From: an uncultured Clostridia bacterium
GTDB taxonomy: Bacteria; Bacillota; Clostridia; Oscillospirales; Ruminococcaceae
Direction of reading: 5' to 3'
Assembly: GCA_947631995.1 (NCBI GenBank)
Contig: CANRNT010000004.1
Location: forward strand, 23,134-87,133
Length of the DNA stretch: 64,000 nt
The notes under the pieces are model-generated. The model had not been told where the DNA came from, searched no databases, and was given only the letters and a program-made list of their open reading frames with translations. Shown here in pieces: positions 1 through 7,977 of the stretch; positions within the stretch are counted from its first letter, which is position 1; the number at the start of each line of letters is the position of its first letter. The position numbers and the translations under genes were made by a program.

Positions 1-1227
1 TTTACCGCCTGCCTCACAAATGCTGTTGTCAAGAGTGGCGTCAAAGGTTATGCCGCTGTCAATTTCAGGGATATTATTTGTACAGGAAGAAAGCGTCAAA
101 GCAAGCATTACACACACGAAAAGTGAAATGCTTCTGCGAGGAAATTTCATTTTAACGCGGAGATATTTTGCACAGGTCACACACATCATTGCCGCTATCG
201 CCACAGCAGAGATCACAATGCAGGCTATATAGGCGGCAGAAGAAATTACCTGCTGCTCAGGCGTGAAGTTTTCGCCGCGGACAAGACCTTGCAGATAGCC
301 TGTTGACATGAGAAATCCAAGCGGCGGTATGTATCTTTCAATACCCGACAGAGCAAAATACGGCAGAAGTACCGCAAGCAACGGCAGGCACGCAGCATAT
401 AGAGAATTTTGCGCCGCGCAGGCGGTAAGCATGGTTATTGAGGCGATGAGAACACAGCCGAGCGCGACGTTGCCCAGCGTTGCCAAAGATAGCTGAAAGA
501 GTGACAAATTATAACTGCTGTCCAGATACTGCGTAATACTTTGGACAGGAAAATCGGCGTTTGGCAGACCGTATCTCACGAGTATAAAAACGGTTTCTTC
601 GGCGGCAAAAAGCATAGCGCACGCAAGCGCCAGAATAACGCCACAGGCAAGCTTTGAAGCGCAGAGATCCGCCCTGCCTTTTTCGCAGGTGCGCAGGATA
701 TAGTCCATGCCTGTTTGCTTGTCAAACGCGAATATTGGCACGCAGGCAAGTATAACAGCTACCGCGAGCAGAAAGTCGGGTGCGCCTCTGCCAAGGAGCA
801 TATTCCAGCCGTTTTGCATGGTGAAGAAGCGCCGCTCGGGGTCGCTTTTTACTGTAAGGTACTGCGAATAAAGCTCATTTATCGTCCTTTCTTCCTGCTG
901 TAATTTGTTGACCTCGGATATTTCGGCGGCGTATTCTTCAAACGTGATCTCGCCTGCCGAATATTTTTGCATGATGTCGGCGGCTCTCTCGCCGTTGTGT
1001 GAAAGCTCATCGCGGAGTGAAAGAATATACTCCTCTTTTTCATCTGTCAGCTTTCCCGAAAGATAAGTCATGGCGGTCTTGTAAAAAGGTCTGTCCTCAT
1101 ACCGTGAAAGCGGCACAGACTGCACACCGCTCACCAGCACGCACAGCTTAACGGCGAGCAGAAAAAGTATTATCAGCAGGGCTTTCTTCTTTACAAGCGT
1201 TTTGTAAAGTTCACAGCGCAGGGTCAT
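1..1227 (-). CDS. ABC-2 type permease, partial, with C-terminal lipoprotein-like extension
   Basis: The gene starts with ATG at 1227 and runs off the left edge without a stop. About 360 residues look like an ABC-2 type permease: an N-terminal membrane segment, a charged extracytoplasmic helical stretch (about residues 40-130), then several hydrophobic helices. The frame continues without interruption into a second part starting at an internal Met (148-150): a basic start, a hydrophobic stretch and a lipobox-like LSSC, as in a lipoprotein signal peptide. The start overlaps the stop of the upstream permease as ATGA, so the two are probably translationally coupled subunits of one transporter with the ATPase at 2417-3280. 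The substrate is unknown. Whether the tail is a fused extracytoplasmic domain or a separately started lipoprotein cannot be decided here. Confidence 0.7.
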   Translation of the reverse strand, partial: MTLRCELYKTLVKKKALLIILFLLAVKLCVLVSGVQSVPLSRYEDRPFYKTAMTYLSGKLTDEKEEYILSLRDELSHNGERAADIMQKYSAGEITFEEYAAEISEVNKLQQEERTINELYSQYLTVKSDPERRFFTMQNGWNMLLGRGAPDFLLAVAVILACVPIFAFDKQTGMDYILRTCEKGRADLCASKLACGVILALACAMLFAAEETVFILVRYGLPNADFPVQSITQYLDSSYNLSLFQLSLATLGNVALGCVLIASITMLTACAAQNSLYAACLPLLAVLLPYFALSGIERYIPPLGFLMSTGYLQGLVRGENFTPEQQVISSAAYIACIVISAVAIAAMMCVTCAKYLRVKMKFPRRSISLFVCVMLALTLSSCTNNIPEIDSGITFDATLDNSICEAGGK

Positions 1228-2420
1228 TTTTTGTCACCTCGCTTTGCTTTGCAGGCTCGGTTTTTGTTTGCAAGGCATACTATAAACAGCAGTACGGCAA
1301 GAAACATAACCGAGGAAAAGGCGCATACTTTTGCGGCTAAAACGGGTCTGCCGAAGATATTTACAAAGGTACAGCCGTTTGTAAGCACGCGCAGAGCAAG
1401 CAGCTTCATGGGGTCAAAGACCGCTATTTTTTCCATACCTACGGGCGCGTAGCCGCAGAAAAGCACCATCACAGCCACTAGTGCCGCCGAAGCGCAGAAC
1501 ACCACGCTTTGTTCTTTCAAAAGCGAAGATACTGCTAAGGTCACAAAAGCGGCGGTGAGTACCGCGACATATCTGCAAAGTAATGTGTACATTAAAAAGG
1601 ACAGTATGCTTCCCGAAAAAGCGGTGTTGCTCATGGTCTGCAACGCATACAGCGGAAGAGAAAAGCTTTCGGTATCTATCGGGAAAAATGCGAGAAAAGC
1701 GACAAGATCGGCGGCAAAGAAAAGCAGCGTTATAACAAGCGAGAACACCGCTGCCGCCGCGGCTTTTGCAAGCACGAGCCGAGCTGAGCCCTTTTGCATG
1801 GCGTTGTTCAGCAGGCGCATTTCTGTGCCTTTTTCGGACGCGAACACGGGCGAGAGCCCTGCGATGACCAAGATCAGCACAAAAAGCGTTGACAGGTCGT
1901 ATCCGATAAACAGCTCCGTATAGCGAGTGTCGTAATATTTGTCAACAGCGCGGTCGCTGTAAAGATCGGCTATTTGGCGATTTACAGAGGCGTAGTATTC
2001 GTTGTTGTACTTATCATAAAAGGCGATATTTTCCCTTGCCCTGCTTATCATCGCGGCGTTTTTTTCTTCGTAAGATGACAGGTAGGTGATGTCGTCATTT
2101 ATGCGCATGAGAATGTTCATGTCAAGCGCCGCGTTACCCGAATAGGAGCGGTCGGGGTCAAGCTTCTGAGTGCCCGAAGCGGCCAAAGCGGCGTACTCAT
2201 AATTTGCTTGTATGGTGCGCAGTTTTTCGGCGTCTATATCGCCTTTTACGCCGCTGTATATGCGATAGTATATGTCGTTGAACTGCGAAAAATCGGGGTC
2301 GCAAAGCTCGCTTGAATGATACATATCGGCTATTTTGAAAATGTTGACCGCCATAAGCAGCGCAATGCCGACGAGCAGCAACCGCGCGGAAAATATCTTT
2401 TTAAGCTCAAAATATATCAT
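1224..2420 (-). CDS. ABC-2 type transporter permease
   Basis: A 398-residue membrane protein of the ABC-2 permease type. It has an N-terminal hydrophobic segment (about 10-28), a long polar, Tyr-rich extracytoplasmic loop (about 30-170), then about five hydrophobic segments and a basic C-terminal tail. The architecture matches the neighbouring permease at 1-1227, so the pair may form a heterodimeric channel. It overlaps the ATPase gene upstream by four bases (2417-2420) and the next permease downstream by four bases (1224-1227), both as ATGA, which indicates tight translational coupling. No motif identifies the substrate; the operon also carries two lipoproteins. Confidence 0.8.
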   Translation of the reverse strand: MIYFELKKIFSARLLLVGIALLMAVNIFKIADMYHSSELCDPDFSQFNDIYYRIYSGVKGDIDAEKLRTIQANYEYAALAASGTQKLDPDRSYSGNAALDMNILMRINDDITYLSSYEEKNAAMISRARENIAFYDKYNNEYYASVNRQIADLYSDRAVDKYYDTRYTELFIGYDLSTLFVLILVIAGLSPVFASEKGTEMRLLNNAMQKGSARLVLAKAAAAAVFSLVITLLFFAADLVAFLAFFPIDTESFSLPLYALQTMSNTAFSGSILSFLMYTLLCRYVAVLTAAFVTLAVSSLLKEQSVVFCASAALVAVMVLFCGYAPVGMEKIAVFDPMKLLALRVLTNGCTFVNIFGRPVLAAKVCAFSSVMFLAVLLFIVCLANKNRACKAKRGDKK

Positions 2421-3280
2421 AGCGGCTCACCAAAATAATACAGATAGGCGTCTTCGAGGGTGGCTTTTGCAGGTACTGCGTTTTCGAGCGGTTTTTCCTG
2501 AGAAATTATGCGTATCACATCGCCTGAAACAGCGCTTACGAGCCTGCCTTTCATTATGTTTTCGGCTTCCTCAGCGGGAGCGTGCAGATGCCAGACGAAC
2601 TTGTCTGTTTCCGCGGCAAGCGCGGCAGGGGTATCGCAGCGGACAAGCTCACCTTTCTTTATAAACAGCACTTCGTTTGCAACACTTTCAACGTCGGTGA
2701 CGATATGTGTCGAGAGCAAAATTATTCTGCCGTGCGCAAGCCTTGAAATGAGGTTGCGAAAACGTATGCGCTCCTGCGGATCAAGACCCGCTGTGGGCTC
2801 GTCAAGAATGATCATCTTCGGCTCGCCGATAACAGCCTGCGCAATGCCCAGCCGCTGTCTCATTCCGCCCGAAAAGCCGCCTATCTTTTTGTTTGCGCTG
2901 TCCGTAAGGTTTACGGTCTCAAGGGCGTTTTCAATACGCTTTTTATGCTCGCACCGAGGAATATTTTTCATAACGCATATGTACTTTAAAAACTCATCTG
3001 TACGAAAATTCGGATAGAAAATCGGGTACTGCGGCAGAAAGCCGAGCATGCCGAGATACTCTTTGCCCATTTTGTAAATGCTCTCGCCGTTTACTGTTAT
3101 ACTGCCGCTGTCGGGCTGAAGATTGCGCGTAAGGATATTTATAAGCGTGGTCTTGCCTGCCCCGTTCGGGCCGATAAGACCGTATATGCCGCCGCCAAGA
3201 TGTGCCGTAAAATCTCTGAGAGCCTGCGTTTTGCCGTAAGACTTTGAAACGCCGTTTATTTCAAGCTGTATATCTTCCAT
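2417..3280 (-). CDS. ABC transporter ATP-binding protein
   Basis: A cytoplasmic ATPase subunit powering the permeases encoded just downstream. Visible motifs are Walker A (GPNGAGKTT, about residue 37), the signature FSGGMRQR (about 136), Walker B with MIILDEPTAGLD (about 155) and the switch histidine in LLSTHIV. The C-terminal 70 residues resemble the regulatory tail of ABC-2 drug or antibiotic exporters. I chose ATG at 3280 because a weak GGCGG lies 8 bases upstream; a GTG at 3289 would add three residues. The gene follows the lipoprotein gene by about 15 bases and overlaps the permease gene by four. Confidence 0.9.
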   Translation of the reverse strand: MEDIQLEINGVSKSYGKTQALRDFTAHLGGGIYGLIGPNGAGKTTLINILTRNLQPDSGSITVNGESIYKMGKEYLGMLGFLPQYPIFYPNFRTDEFLKYICVMKNIPRCEHKKRIENALETVNLTDSANKKIGGFSGGMRQRLGIAQAVIGEPKMIILDEPTAGLDPQERIRFRNLISRLAHGRIILLSTHIVTDVESVANEVLFIKKGELVRCDTPAALAAETDKFVWHLHAPAEEAENIMKGRLVSAVSGDVIRIISQEKPLENAVPAKATLEDAYLYYFGEPL

Positions 3281-3294
3281 AACCTTCACCGCCG

Positions 3295-4521
3295 TCAGTA
3301 TTTTATAAGCAAGGTTCGCTCGCTGCTGCCCTTTGAAGTGGACAGAATAACGCTGCTGCTTTGCTCGTCTATGCTGTTTACCGTGATATAATCCGCAGCT
3401 TCGGCGTCGATAAAATATTCCTGCAAAAGCGCGCTTTTTTCTGTGTCGTACACGCGAATTTCTGTCGAAGAAAGCACCTCGCCAATGTAGCAGTCATTTA
3501 TGGTAACGCAGTATTTGCCGCTTTGCGAAACGGTGACGTTCTGGCTTTCGTTTGCATGCTTAAAGCGCATATCACGCACTTCGCCGCCGATGTATATTTC
3601 AGCCGTGCCCGAGGCGGTCTCACCGAATTCAACGCTCATATCGTACACCACCGCGCCGCCGCCGAAGCTTTCCTCTACAAGCTCTCTTTGCTCGTCCTGC
3701 GCTGTGATACTGCCGTTTGAAATATCGAGAACGCCGTAGCATTTTTTGTATTCATCGCCAACGGGGTAAGAGCCTTTTATGAAAATGTGCGTATCGTCAA
3801 GCATGGCGACAAGCTCTATATCCGAGGGGTTGTCTTTGCTGTACGGAGCTGACAAACGCAGAAGCTGCTCCTCGCCGTTGAGGCTTGCGTCAGAGCGGTA
3901 GAGAATGTTCGTCATATCGACATTTTTTACATAATACATACTTTGCAGGTCGTCTGAAAAAATGACCGTTGCAACCTTGCTTTCAACTATGCTGCCGCCC
4001 TGCGGAAGCTGTGTTTCGGACAAAACAAAGTCGACAAAGCTAAGACGCTGCAAGGTGCTGTCGTACACCGCCGCGCTCATCGCGTTGCCATACCTGTCGT
4101 ATGCTATGACAGCCATATTGCCGTCAAATGTTGTTTCTTTGAAAATATGACCCGACAAAGTCAGATCGCTTACCGGCACAGTATTCTTATCTTCAAACAG
4201 ACCGAGATGTGCCTGACTGCCGACATAATAAATGCGCACTCCACCGTCAGAAAAAGCTCCGCTTTTCGCCTGCTCGGTAACATCGTATATTTTGCCTGCC
4301 TCATACTGCGAAATATCGCTGTTTTCCGCGGTATCTATCTGCTGATCCGCAGAACTTTCGGTGATACCGCTTTCATTTATATCAGATACGACCGATGAGC
4401 TCTGCGAAGAACCGCTGCCGCTTTCGTTCGAATGCTCGGAAGAAACATTGCCGTTACTGCAAGATGTGAGCATAAACGCCGCAAACGCAGCAATTATACA
4501 GTACTTTTTCATAGCTTTCAA
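3295..4521 (-). CDS. Lipoprotein, probable beta-propeller-like extracellular protein
   Basis: A secreted lipid-anchored protein of unknown function. A short basic start and hydrophobic stretch end in a lipobox (LTSC, about residue 20), followed by a Ser/Asn/Gly-rich linker of about 50 residues. The rest is mostly beta-strand-like with repeated Tyr/Val/Ile patterns and pairs such as YYV and VYD, suggestive of a propeller, but I recognise no named family. The start is probably TTG at 4521: GAGGAG lies 8 bases upstream, whereas it sits next to a GTG at 4530 and 17 bases from the ATG at 4512. It lies between another lipoprotein gene and the ABC ATPase, so it may be a sensing or capture partner of the transporter. 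Confidence 0.75.
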   Translation of the reverse strand: MKAMKKYCIIAAFAAFMLTSCSNGNVSSEHSNESGSGSSQSSSVVSDINESGITESSADQQIDTAENSDISQYEAGKIYDVTEQAKSGAFSDGGVRIYYVGSQAHLGLFEDKNTVPVSDLTLSGHIFKETTFDGNMAVIAYDRYGNAMSAAVYDSTLQRLSFVDFVLSETQLPQGGSIVESKVATVIFSDDLQSMYYVKNVDMTNILYRSDASLNGEEQLLRLSAPYSKDNPSDIELVAMLDDTHIFIKGSYPVGDEYKKCYGVLDISNGSITAQDEQRELVEESFGGGAVVYDMSVEFGETASGTAEIYIGGEVRDMRFKHANESQNVTVSQSGKYCVTINDCYIGEVLSSTEIRVYDTEKSALLQEYFIDAEAADYITVNSIDEQSSSVILSTSKGSSERTLLIKY

Positions 4522-4526
4522 ATCTG

Positions 4527-5513
4527 TCACTCCTCAATGTATGTAATATTATCGCTTTTATAAAGCTCACGCTCCGCAGCTTTTGACGGAACAGCGATAA
4601 AGTACACAAAATCGTTGTTTTTCATACCTAGCTGCTGCGGCGTAAAAGTAACGGACGAGGTCATAAGCTCCTCGGTCTTTATATCCGCGTAAGGACAGCC
4701 GTCAAAGGCATTTTCAACTATTTTATGGTCAACATAGACCGAAACGCGGTAGGTGTCGCTCTCGCCGCCGTACAGAGAAAAAGTTATCTTATCATCGCCG
4801 CCGATGATATTGCCCTCTTTGCCGATATCGCAGCTGACAGTAAGGCTGTCAAGGCGGTTTCTGTATACGGTGCCGTCATCGTTCAAAATGAGCATTTCAT
4901 CAATAAATTCCTGCGTCATAGGCTCTTGCGTGAATTTGTCAGAGACGTTCAAAGCGCTCTCGCCGCAGTCGGCATTAAGCACAAGGCTCTGCGTGCCGAA
5001 AGTTATTATGCGGTGGCTGTTGCCGTATGTTCTGTACTCGTCTTTTGCCACAAACGACGGAGAAAGCATTGCGCCGAACACCACGCTCTGAACGTCGCCC
5101 TTTTTGCCTGCAAGCGGCATAAATGTTATGTCTATCTCTTTGTGCTCTTTGGGTGAAAGTGTTATTATGTGCATATGATCGGTGTTTTCTTCGTATGTTA
5201 TCTGTCGCGCCGCGCCGTTAGCGTACACCACTATGCCCACCTGCGTTTCGCTGTTTTCGTCGCCGTCAAGCGCGAGGCGAGCAGTTACGCAGCCGCCGTC
5301 ATACACAAGACTGCTTTCGCCCTCGGGGTACTCTATACCGAAGCCGATGTTGGCTTTCTGGTTTGGCAGAACGTCGGTGTTGCTGTCAACATCGGGCACA
5401 GACTGAGCCGCGGTGGTCTCAGGCTTATACAGAGAAATCTCGCTGTCTTCGCCCCTGCCGCACGACGAAAGTATCATCGCTGCCGCAAAGGCAAAAATAA
5501 TTATTTTCTTCAA
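4527..5513 (-). CDS. Lipoprotein of unknown function
   Basis: The first gene of the five-gene lipoprotein-ABC operon. The product begins with a Lys-rich start, a hydrophobic stretch and the lipobox LSSC (near residue 18), then a Thr/Pro/Ser-rich linker and about 270 residues that look beta-rich. I do not recognise a family. The best start is TTG at 5513, with GGAG 8 bases upstream; a GTG at 5522 is too close to that ribosome site. The same TTG/GGAG layout is seen in the next gene. A sigma-A promoter lies about 80 bases upstream (5594-5622). Confidence 0.72.
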   Translation of the reverse strand: MKKIIIFAFAAAMILSSCGRGEDSEISLYKPETTAAQSVPDVDSNTDVLPNQKANIGFGIEYPEGESSLVYDGGCVTARLALDGDENSETQVGIVVYANGAARQITYEENTDHMHIITLSPKEHKEIDITFMPLAGKKGDVQSVVFGAMLSPSFVAKDEYRTYGNSHRIITFGTQSLVLNADCGESALNVSDKFTQEPMTQEFIDEMLILNDDGTVYRNRLDSLTVSCDIGKEGNIIGGDDKITFSLYGGESDTYRVSVYVDHKIVENAFDGCPYADIKTEELMTSSVTFTPQQLGMKNNDFVYFIAVPSKAAERELYKSDNITYIEE

Positions 5514-5593
5514 GGCGTACACTCCTTTCCGAGGCGCGGTTTACTTTATTACCGTTGGCTATGCACACGACGTTTTTCGTCGCCTTTATGTAT

Positions 5594-5622
5594 ATTATAC
5601 CAAAATACGGTTGAAAAGTCAA
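5594..5622 (-). promoter_or_regulatory. Sigma-A promoter of the lipoprotein-ABC operon
   Basis: On the minus strand TTGACT (5617-5622) and TATAAT (5594-5599) are separated by exactly 17 bases. The promoter reads toward the lipoprotein gene starting at 5513. The remainder of the 5514-5811 gap holds this promoter, the spmAB terminator and no visible gene. Confidence 0.85.
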
Positions 5623-5762
5623 CACAGAGGTAAAATAGTGAATATTGAGTGATGAATTGGAAAAGCCTCGGAGAGTGTCCTTACGTCTTGACCTACTGTC
5701 AAGCTGTCAACGTGTGGCTGAAATGACATAAATACATTGTCACAAACGCCGTATAAAAGCAA

Positions 5763-5789
5763 GACCCGAAAGACATAACCTTTCGGGTC
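5763..5789 (-). terminator. Terminator of spmAB
   Basis: A perfect 10-base-pair stem (GACCCGAAAG with CTTTCGGGTC, 7-base loop) lies 23 bases after the spmB stop. On the minus strand it is followed by a T-rich stretch. Confidence 0.85.
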
Positions 5790-5811
5790 AGGTAAAAATA
5801 TAAATTCTATG

Positions 5812-6330
5812 TCAGGACATAAAAAGTCTTACTGCGGTACAGGAAACGACAAATCCCGTTATATCCGCCGCAACGGCGCAGATAAGAGTATGGCGGATAT
5901 TCTTTACCTTGGCTGCCCCGTAATAAACAGCTACGGTATAGAATGTTGTTTCGGTGCTGCCCATAATAACGCTTGCCACTCTTCCCGCAAAGCTGTCGGG
6001 GTGATAATTTGCGATTATATCCTCATATACGGCGAGCGCGCCGCTGCCCGACAGAGGTCTCAGCAGCGTAAGCGGCAGGCATTGCGGAGGAAATCCCAAA
6101 GCCTTGACGGCGGGCGCAAACACATTTGTCATAAAGGCAACAGCGCCCGATGTATTCAACATAGCTATGCAGGTCATAAGTATTATAAGCGCGGGCAGGA
6201 TATCAAAGCTGACCTTGATGTTTTCCGCAGCGCCGGCAAGGAACTCCTCAAATATATCGACCTTTTTATAGCAGCCGTACACGAATACTGCCGCAACTAC
6301 TACCGGTATTATGTATGCGGTCAGCTTCAT
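5812..6330 (-). CDS. spmB: Spore maturation protein B
   Basis: A 172-residue membrane protein of the SpmB family, required with SpmA for dehydration of the spore core in Bacillus. It has an N-terminal hydrophobic helix, the conserved block with PLSGSGAL (about residue 85-95), and STETTFYTVAVYYG near residue 130, typical of this nucleoside-recognition (gate) domain family. The start is the ATG at 6328-6330, which shares one base with the spmA stop (TAATG) and has GGAGAG upstream; longer readings in the same frame run back into spmA and are not needed. The length fits the B. subtilis protein (about 178 residues). Confidence 0.93.
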   Translation of the reverse strand: MKLTAYIIPVVVAAVFVYGCYKKVDIFEEFLAGAAENIKVSFDILPALIILMTCIAMLNTSGAVAFMTNVFAPAVKALGFPPQCLPLTLLRPLSGSGALAVYEDIIANYHPDSFAGRVASVIMGSTETTFYTVAVYYGAAKVKNIRHTLICAVAADITGFVVSCTAVRLFMS

Positions 6331-6959
6331 TATTCTTTCTCTCCTTTCCTCCCCCGCAGACTGTTGAGTATCAGCGTCAGCGTCACCCCTGCGGCAAGCG
6401 CGCACGCCGCTGAAAACAGTATTGACGGAAGCACGTCCAGAGGGGCTTTGCTGCCGTAACTAAGACGGAGCGTTGCCACGGTAGTCGGCAAAAGCTGTAA
6501 TGAAGCTGTGTTCAGCACGACCAGCATTATCATATTGCCCGTCGCAGTACCGCGAGCGTTTTCCTCCGCTGAGAGGGCTTTCATAGCCTTTATACCGAGG
6601 GGAGTTGCGGCGTTGCCGAGCCCCATAAGGTTGGCTGAAATATTCATAACGATAGCCGAAAACGCTTCGCCGTTCTCATCTATACCCTTGAACAGCTTTT
6701 TTAGCAGGGGTCTGAAAAGCTTTCCTATCTTTTTGATAAGACCGCTCTTTTCTGCGACCCTCATAACTCCGCCCCAGAACGCCATAGCTCCGAGCAGCGT
6801 AAACGTAAGCGTAACAGCGTTTTCGGACGCAGACAATATAGCGGCGGTAAGCTCCTCTCCCTCCCCCTTAAATACGGCAAAAGCAAGGGATAAAACAGCG
6901 GATATCAACAGCAAATATTTAATAATATCCCCTTCTTTCACGATTTTACGGTGTGGCAA
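6330..6959 (-). CDS. spmA: Spore maturation protein A
   Basis: SpmA-family membrane protein. The conserved features are the GGVMRVAEKSG block, the NISANLMGLGNAATPLG block (about residues 106-122) and ASLQLLPTT (about 150), all characteristic of the nucleoside-recognition domain shared with SpmB. It is the first gene of a two-gene operon. The start is unsure: TTG at 6959 and GTG at 6941 both lack a good ribosome site, while an AAGGGG sits further inside, so the true protein may be a little shorter. The divergent abrB gene lies 200 bases away and shares the intergenic region holding two Spo0A-like boxes. Confidence 0.9.
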   Translation of the reverse strand: MPHRKIVKEGDIIKYLLLISAVLSLAFAVFKGEGEELTAAILSASENAVTLTFTLLGAMAFWGGVMRVAEKSGLIKKIGKLFRPLLKKLFKGIDENGEAFSAIVMNISANLMGLGNAATPLGIKAMKALSAEENARGTATGNMIMLVVLNTASLQLLPTTVATLRLSYGSKAPLDVLPSILFSAACALAAGVTLTLILNSLRGRKGEKE

Positions 6960-7034
6960 GTCCGTTGGAGCTTTTGCAATTTCTACTTGTTACTGTCATT
7001 TTTATAGTATATTTCTTAAAAAATGATATATAAA

Positions 7035-7074
7035 TTCGACAAAAATACAGTTCTTATTTTATCGCTTTCGACAA
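7035..7074. promoter_or_regulatory. Pair of Spo0A-like boxes between spmA and abrB
   Basis: TTCGACAA occurs twice, at 7035-7042 and 7067-7074, 32 bases apart (about three helical turns). Its reverse complement TTGTCGAA contains the Spo0A box consensus TGTCGAA exactly. The pair lies upstream of the abrB promoter and next to a weak minus-strand promoter candidate for spmA (TATACT at 7006-7011 with TTTATA at 7029-7034). Binding by Spo0A is inferred from sequence match only. Confidence 0.65.
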
Positions 7075-7090
7075 AAAAGTCTATACACTA

Positions 7091-7119
7091 TTGACATTTA
7101 TTGTTACCTAATGTAGAAT
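7091..7119 (+). promoter_or_regulatory. Sigma-A promoter of abrB
   Basis: TTGACA (7091-7096) and TAGAAT (7114-7119) are separated by 17 bases, 40 bases before the abrB start. Confidence 0.85.
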
Positions 7120-7158
7120 GATATTGTAGATTTTTATTGAATACAGGAGGAACATACT

Positions 7159-7422
7159 ATGAAAGCAACAGGAATTACTCGTCAGATCGATGGACTCGGC
7201 AGAATAGTTTTGCCGAAAGAGCTTCGCAACACATTTGAGATCAACACAAACGACGCTCTTGAGATCTACACAGAAGATGATAAGATAATTCTTCGCAAGC
7301 TCCAGAGGACCTGCGTTTTCTGCGGCGGCAAAGAAGACACTATGGAATTCAGCGGCAAGGCTCTCTGCGAAAAGTGCCTTAACAGACTGATACAATTCCA
7401 AAGCGTTCTTACATCTAAGTAA
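7159..7422 (+). CDS. abrB: AbrB-family transition-state regulator with C-terminal Cys pairs
   Basis: An 87-residue DNA-binding protein. Residues 1-48 are a standard AbrB/SpoVT swapped-hairpin domain (GITRQIDGLGRIVLPKELR). Residues 50-75 hold two cysteine pairs (C52/C55 and C70/C73) that could bind one zinc, an arrangement common in clostridial AbrB homologues but absent from the DNA-binding domain itself. The family generally represses stationary-phase and sporulation genes during growth. AGGAGG lies 9 bases before ATG. It is single-gene, with its own promoter and terminator, and Spo0A-like boxes just upstream suggest repression by Spo0A when sporulation starts. Confidence 0.92.
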   Translation: MKATGITRQIDGLGRIVLPKELRNTFEINTNDALEIYTEDDKIILRKLQRTCVFCGGKEDTMEFSGKALCEKCLNRLIQFQSVLTSK

Positions 7423-7445
7423 TTTACAGGACAAACATCAGAAGA

Positions 7446-7480
7446 ACAGTCGGCAGAACGCTTTGCCGGCTGTTTTATTT
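7446..7480 (+). terminator. Terminator of abrB
   Basis: A 10-base-pair stem (ACAGTCGGCA with TGCCGGCTGT, one G-T pair, 8-base loop) followed by TTTTATTT, 24 bases after the abrB stop. Confidence 0.88.
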
Positions 7481-7532
7481 ATATGCAGGCTTATCCGTGC
7501 TTATTATAAAACCATATGCGGAAATTTAAAAA

Positions 7533-7559
7533 TGCCGATGTACGGCAAGTACATCGGCA
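7533..7559 (-). terminator. Terminator of spoVS
   Basis: A perfect 11-base-pair stem with a 5-base loop. On the minus strand it is followed by TTTTTAAATTT, placing it as the end of the ymdB-spoVS transcript. Confidence 0.85.
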
Positions 7560-7609
7560 CAGACATTTTACATAGTTTAAGATCATGTTTGTTATTGTGT
7601 TTATAAATT

Positions 7610-7870
7610 CTATCTCGGCTGACAAATAAGCCTTATTGCGGTGCGCTCTAATCCGTTTATTTCAACTACTGTGAATGCCGGAACGCACACCATATCAATT
7701 CCCATAGGTGCAAGGTATCCTCTAGCGATCGCCACCGCTTTTATAGCTTGATTGGCGGCTCCTGCGCCTACCGCCTGCACCTCGACTTCGTTATGTTCCT
7801 TAACGACACCGGTGATAGCGCCTGCGACAGAGTTAGGAACAGAACGAGCTGACACTTTCAGTATATCCAT
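7610..7870 (-). CDS. spoVS: Stage V sporulation protein S
   Basis: An 86-residue member of the highly conserved SpoVS family, an Alba-like small protein needed for late sporulation (spore coat assembly and septation) in Bacillus. The product begins MDILKVSARSVPNSVAG and contains the QAVGAGAANQAIKA block typical of the family. The ATG at 7870 has GGAGG six bases upstream, and the length equals that of the B. subtilis protein; an in-frame extension upstream is not supported. It lies 107 bases downstream of ymdB, as in many Firmicutes, with a possible extra promoter in the gap. Confidence 0.96.
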   Translation of the reverse strand: MDILKVSARSVPNSVAGAITGVVKEHNEVEVQAVGAGAANQAIKAVAIARGYLAPMGIDMVCVPAFTVVEINGLERTAIRLICQPR

Positions 7871-7925
7871 ATAAACCTCCAATCTATTGGCAAATTTCGA
7901 TCTGTTTATAGCTCTCGTTAATATT

Positions 7926-7954
7926 ATAATATACCATTTGAGTACAATTTTCAA
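7926..7954 (-). promoter_or_regulatory. Candidate promoter of spoVS
   Basis: On the minus strand TTGAAA (7949-7954) and TATTAT (7926-7931) are 17 bases apart in the AT-rich gap between ymdB and spoVS. A sigma-H type site was looked for and not seen. Confidence 0.5.
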
Positions 7955-7977
7955 GGTCTAAGCGATGAATTTGTTAA

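Noticed and set aside
3461..3472. Additional Spo0A box (TGTCGAA) inside a lipoprotein gene
   Set aside because: Single copies inside coding sequence are expected by chance and are not near a promoter.
5687..5703. Small inverted repeat CTTGAC/GTCAAG between the ABC operon and spmB
   Set aside because: Six base pairs with no promoter next to it; too short to support a regulatory call.
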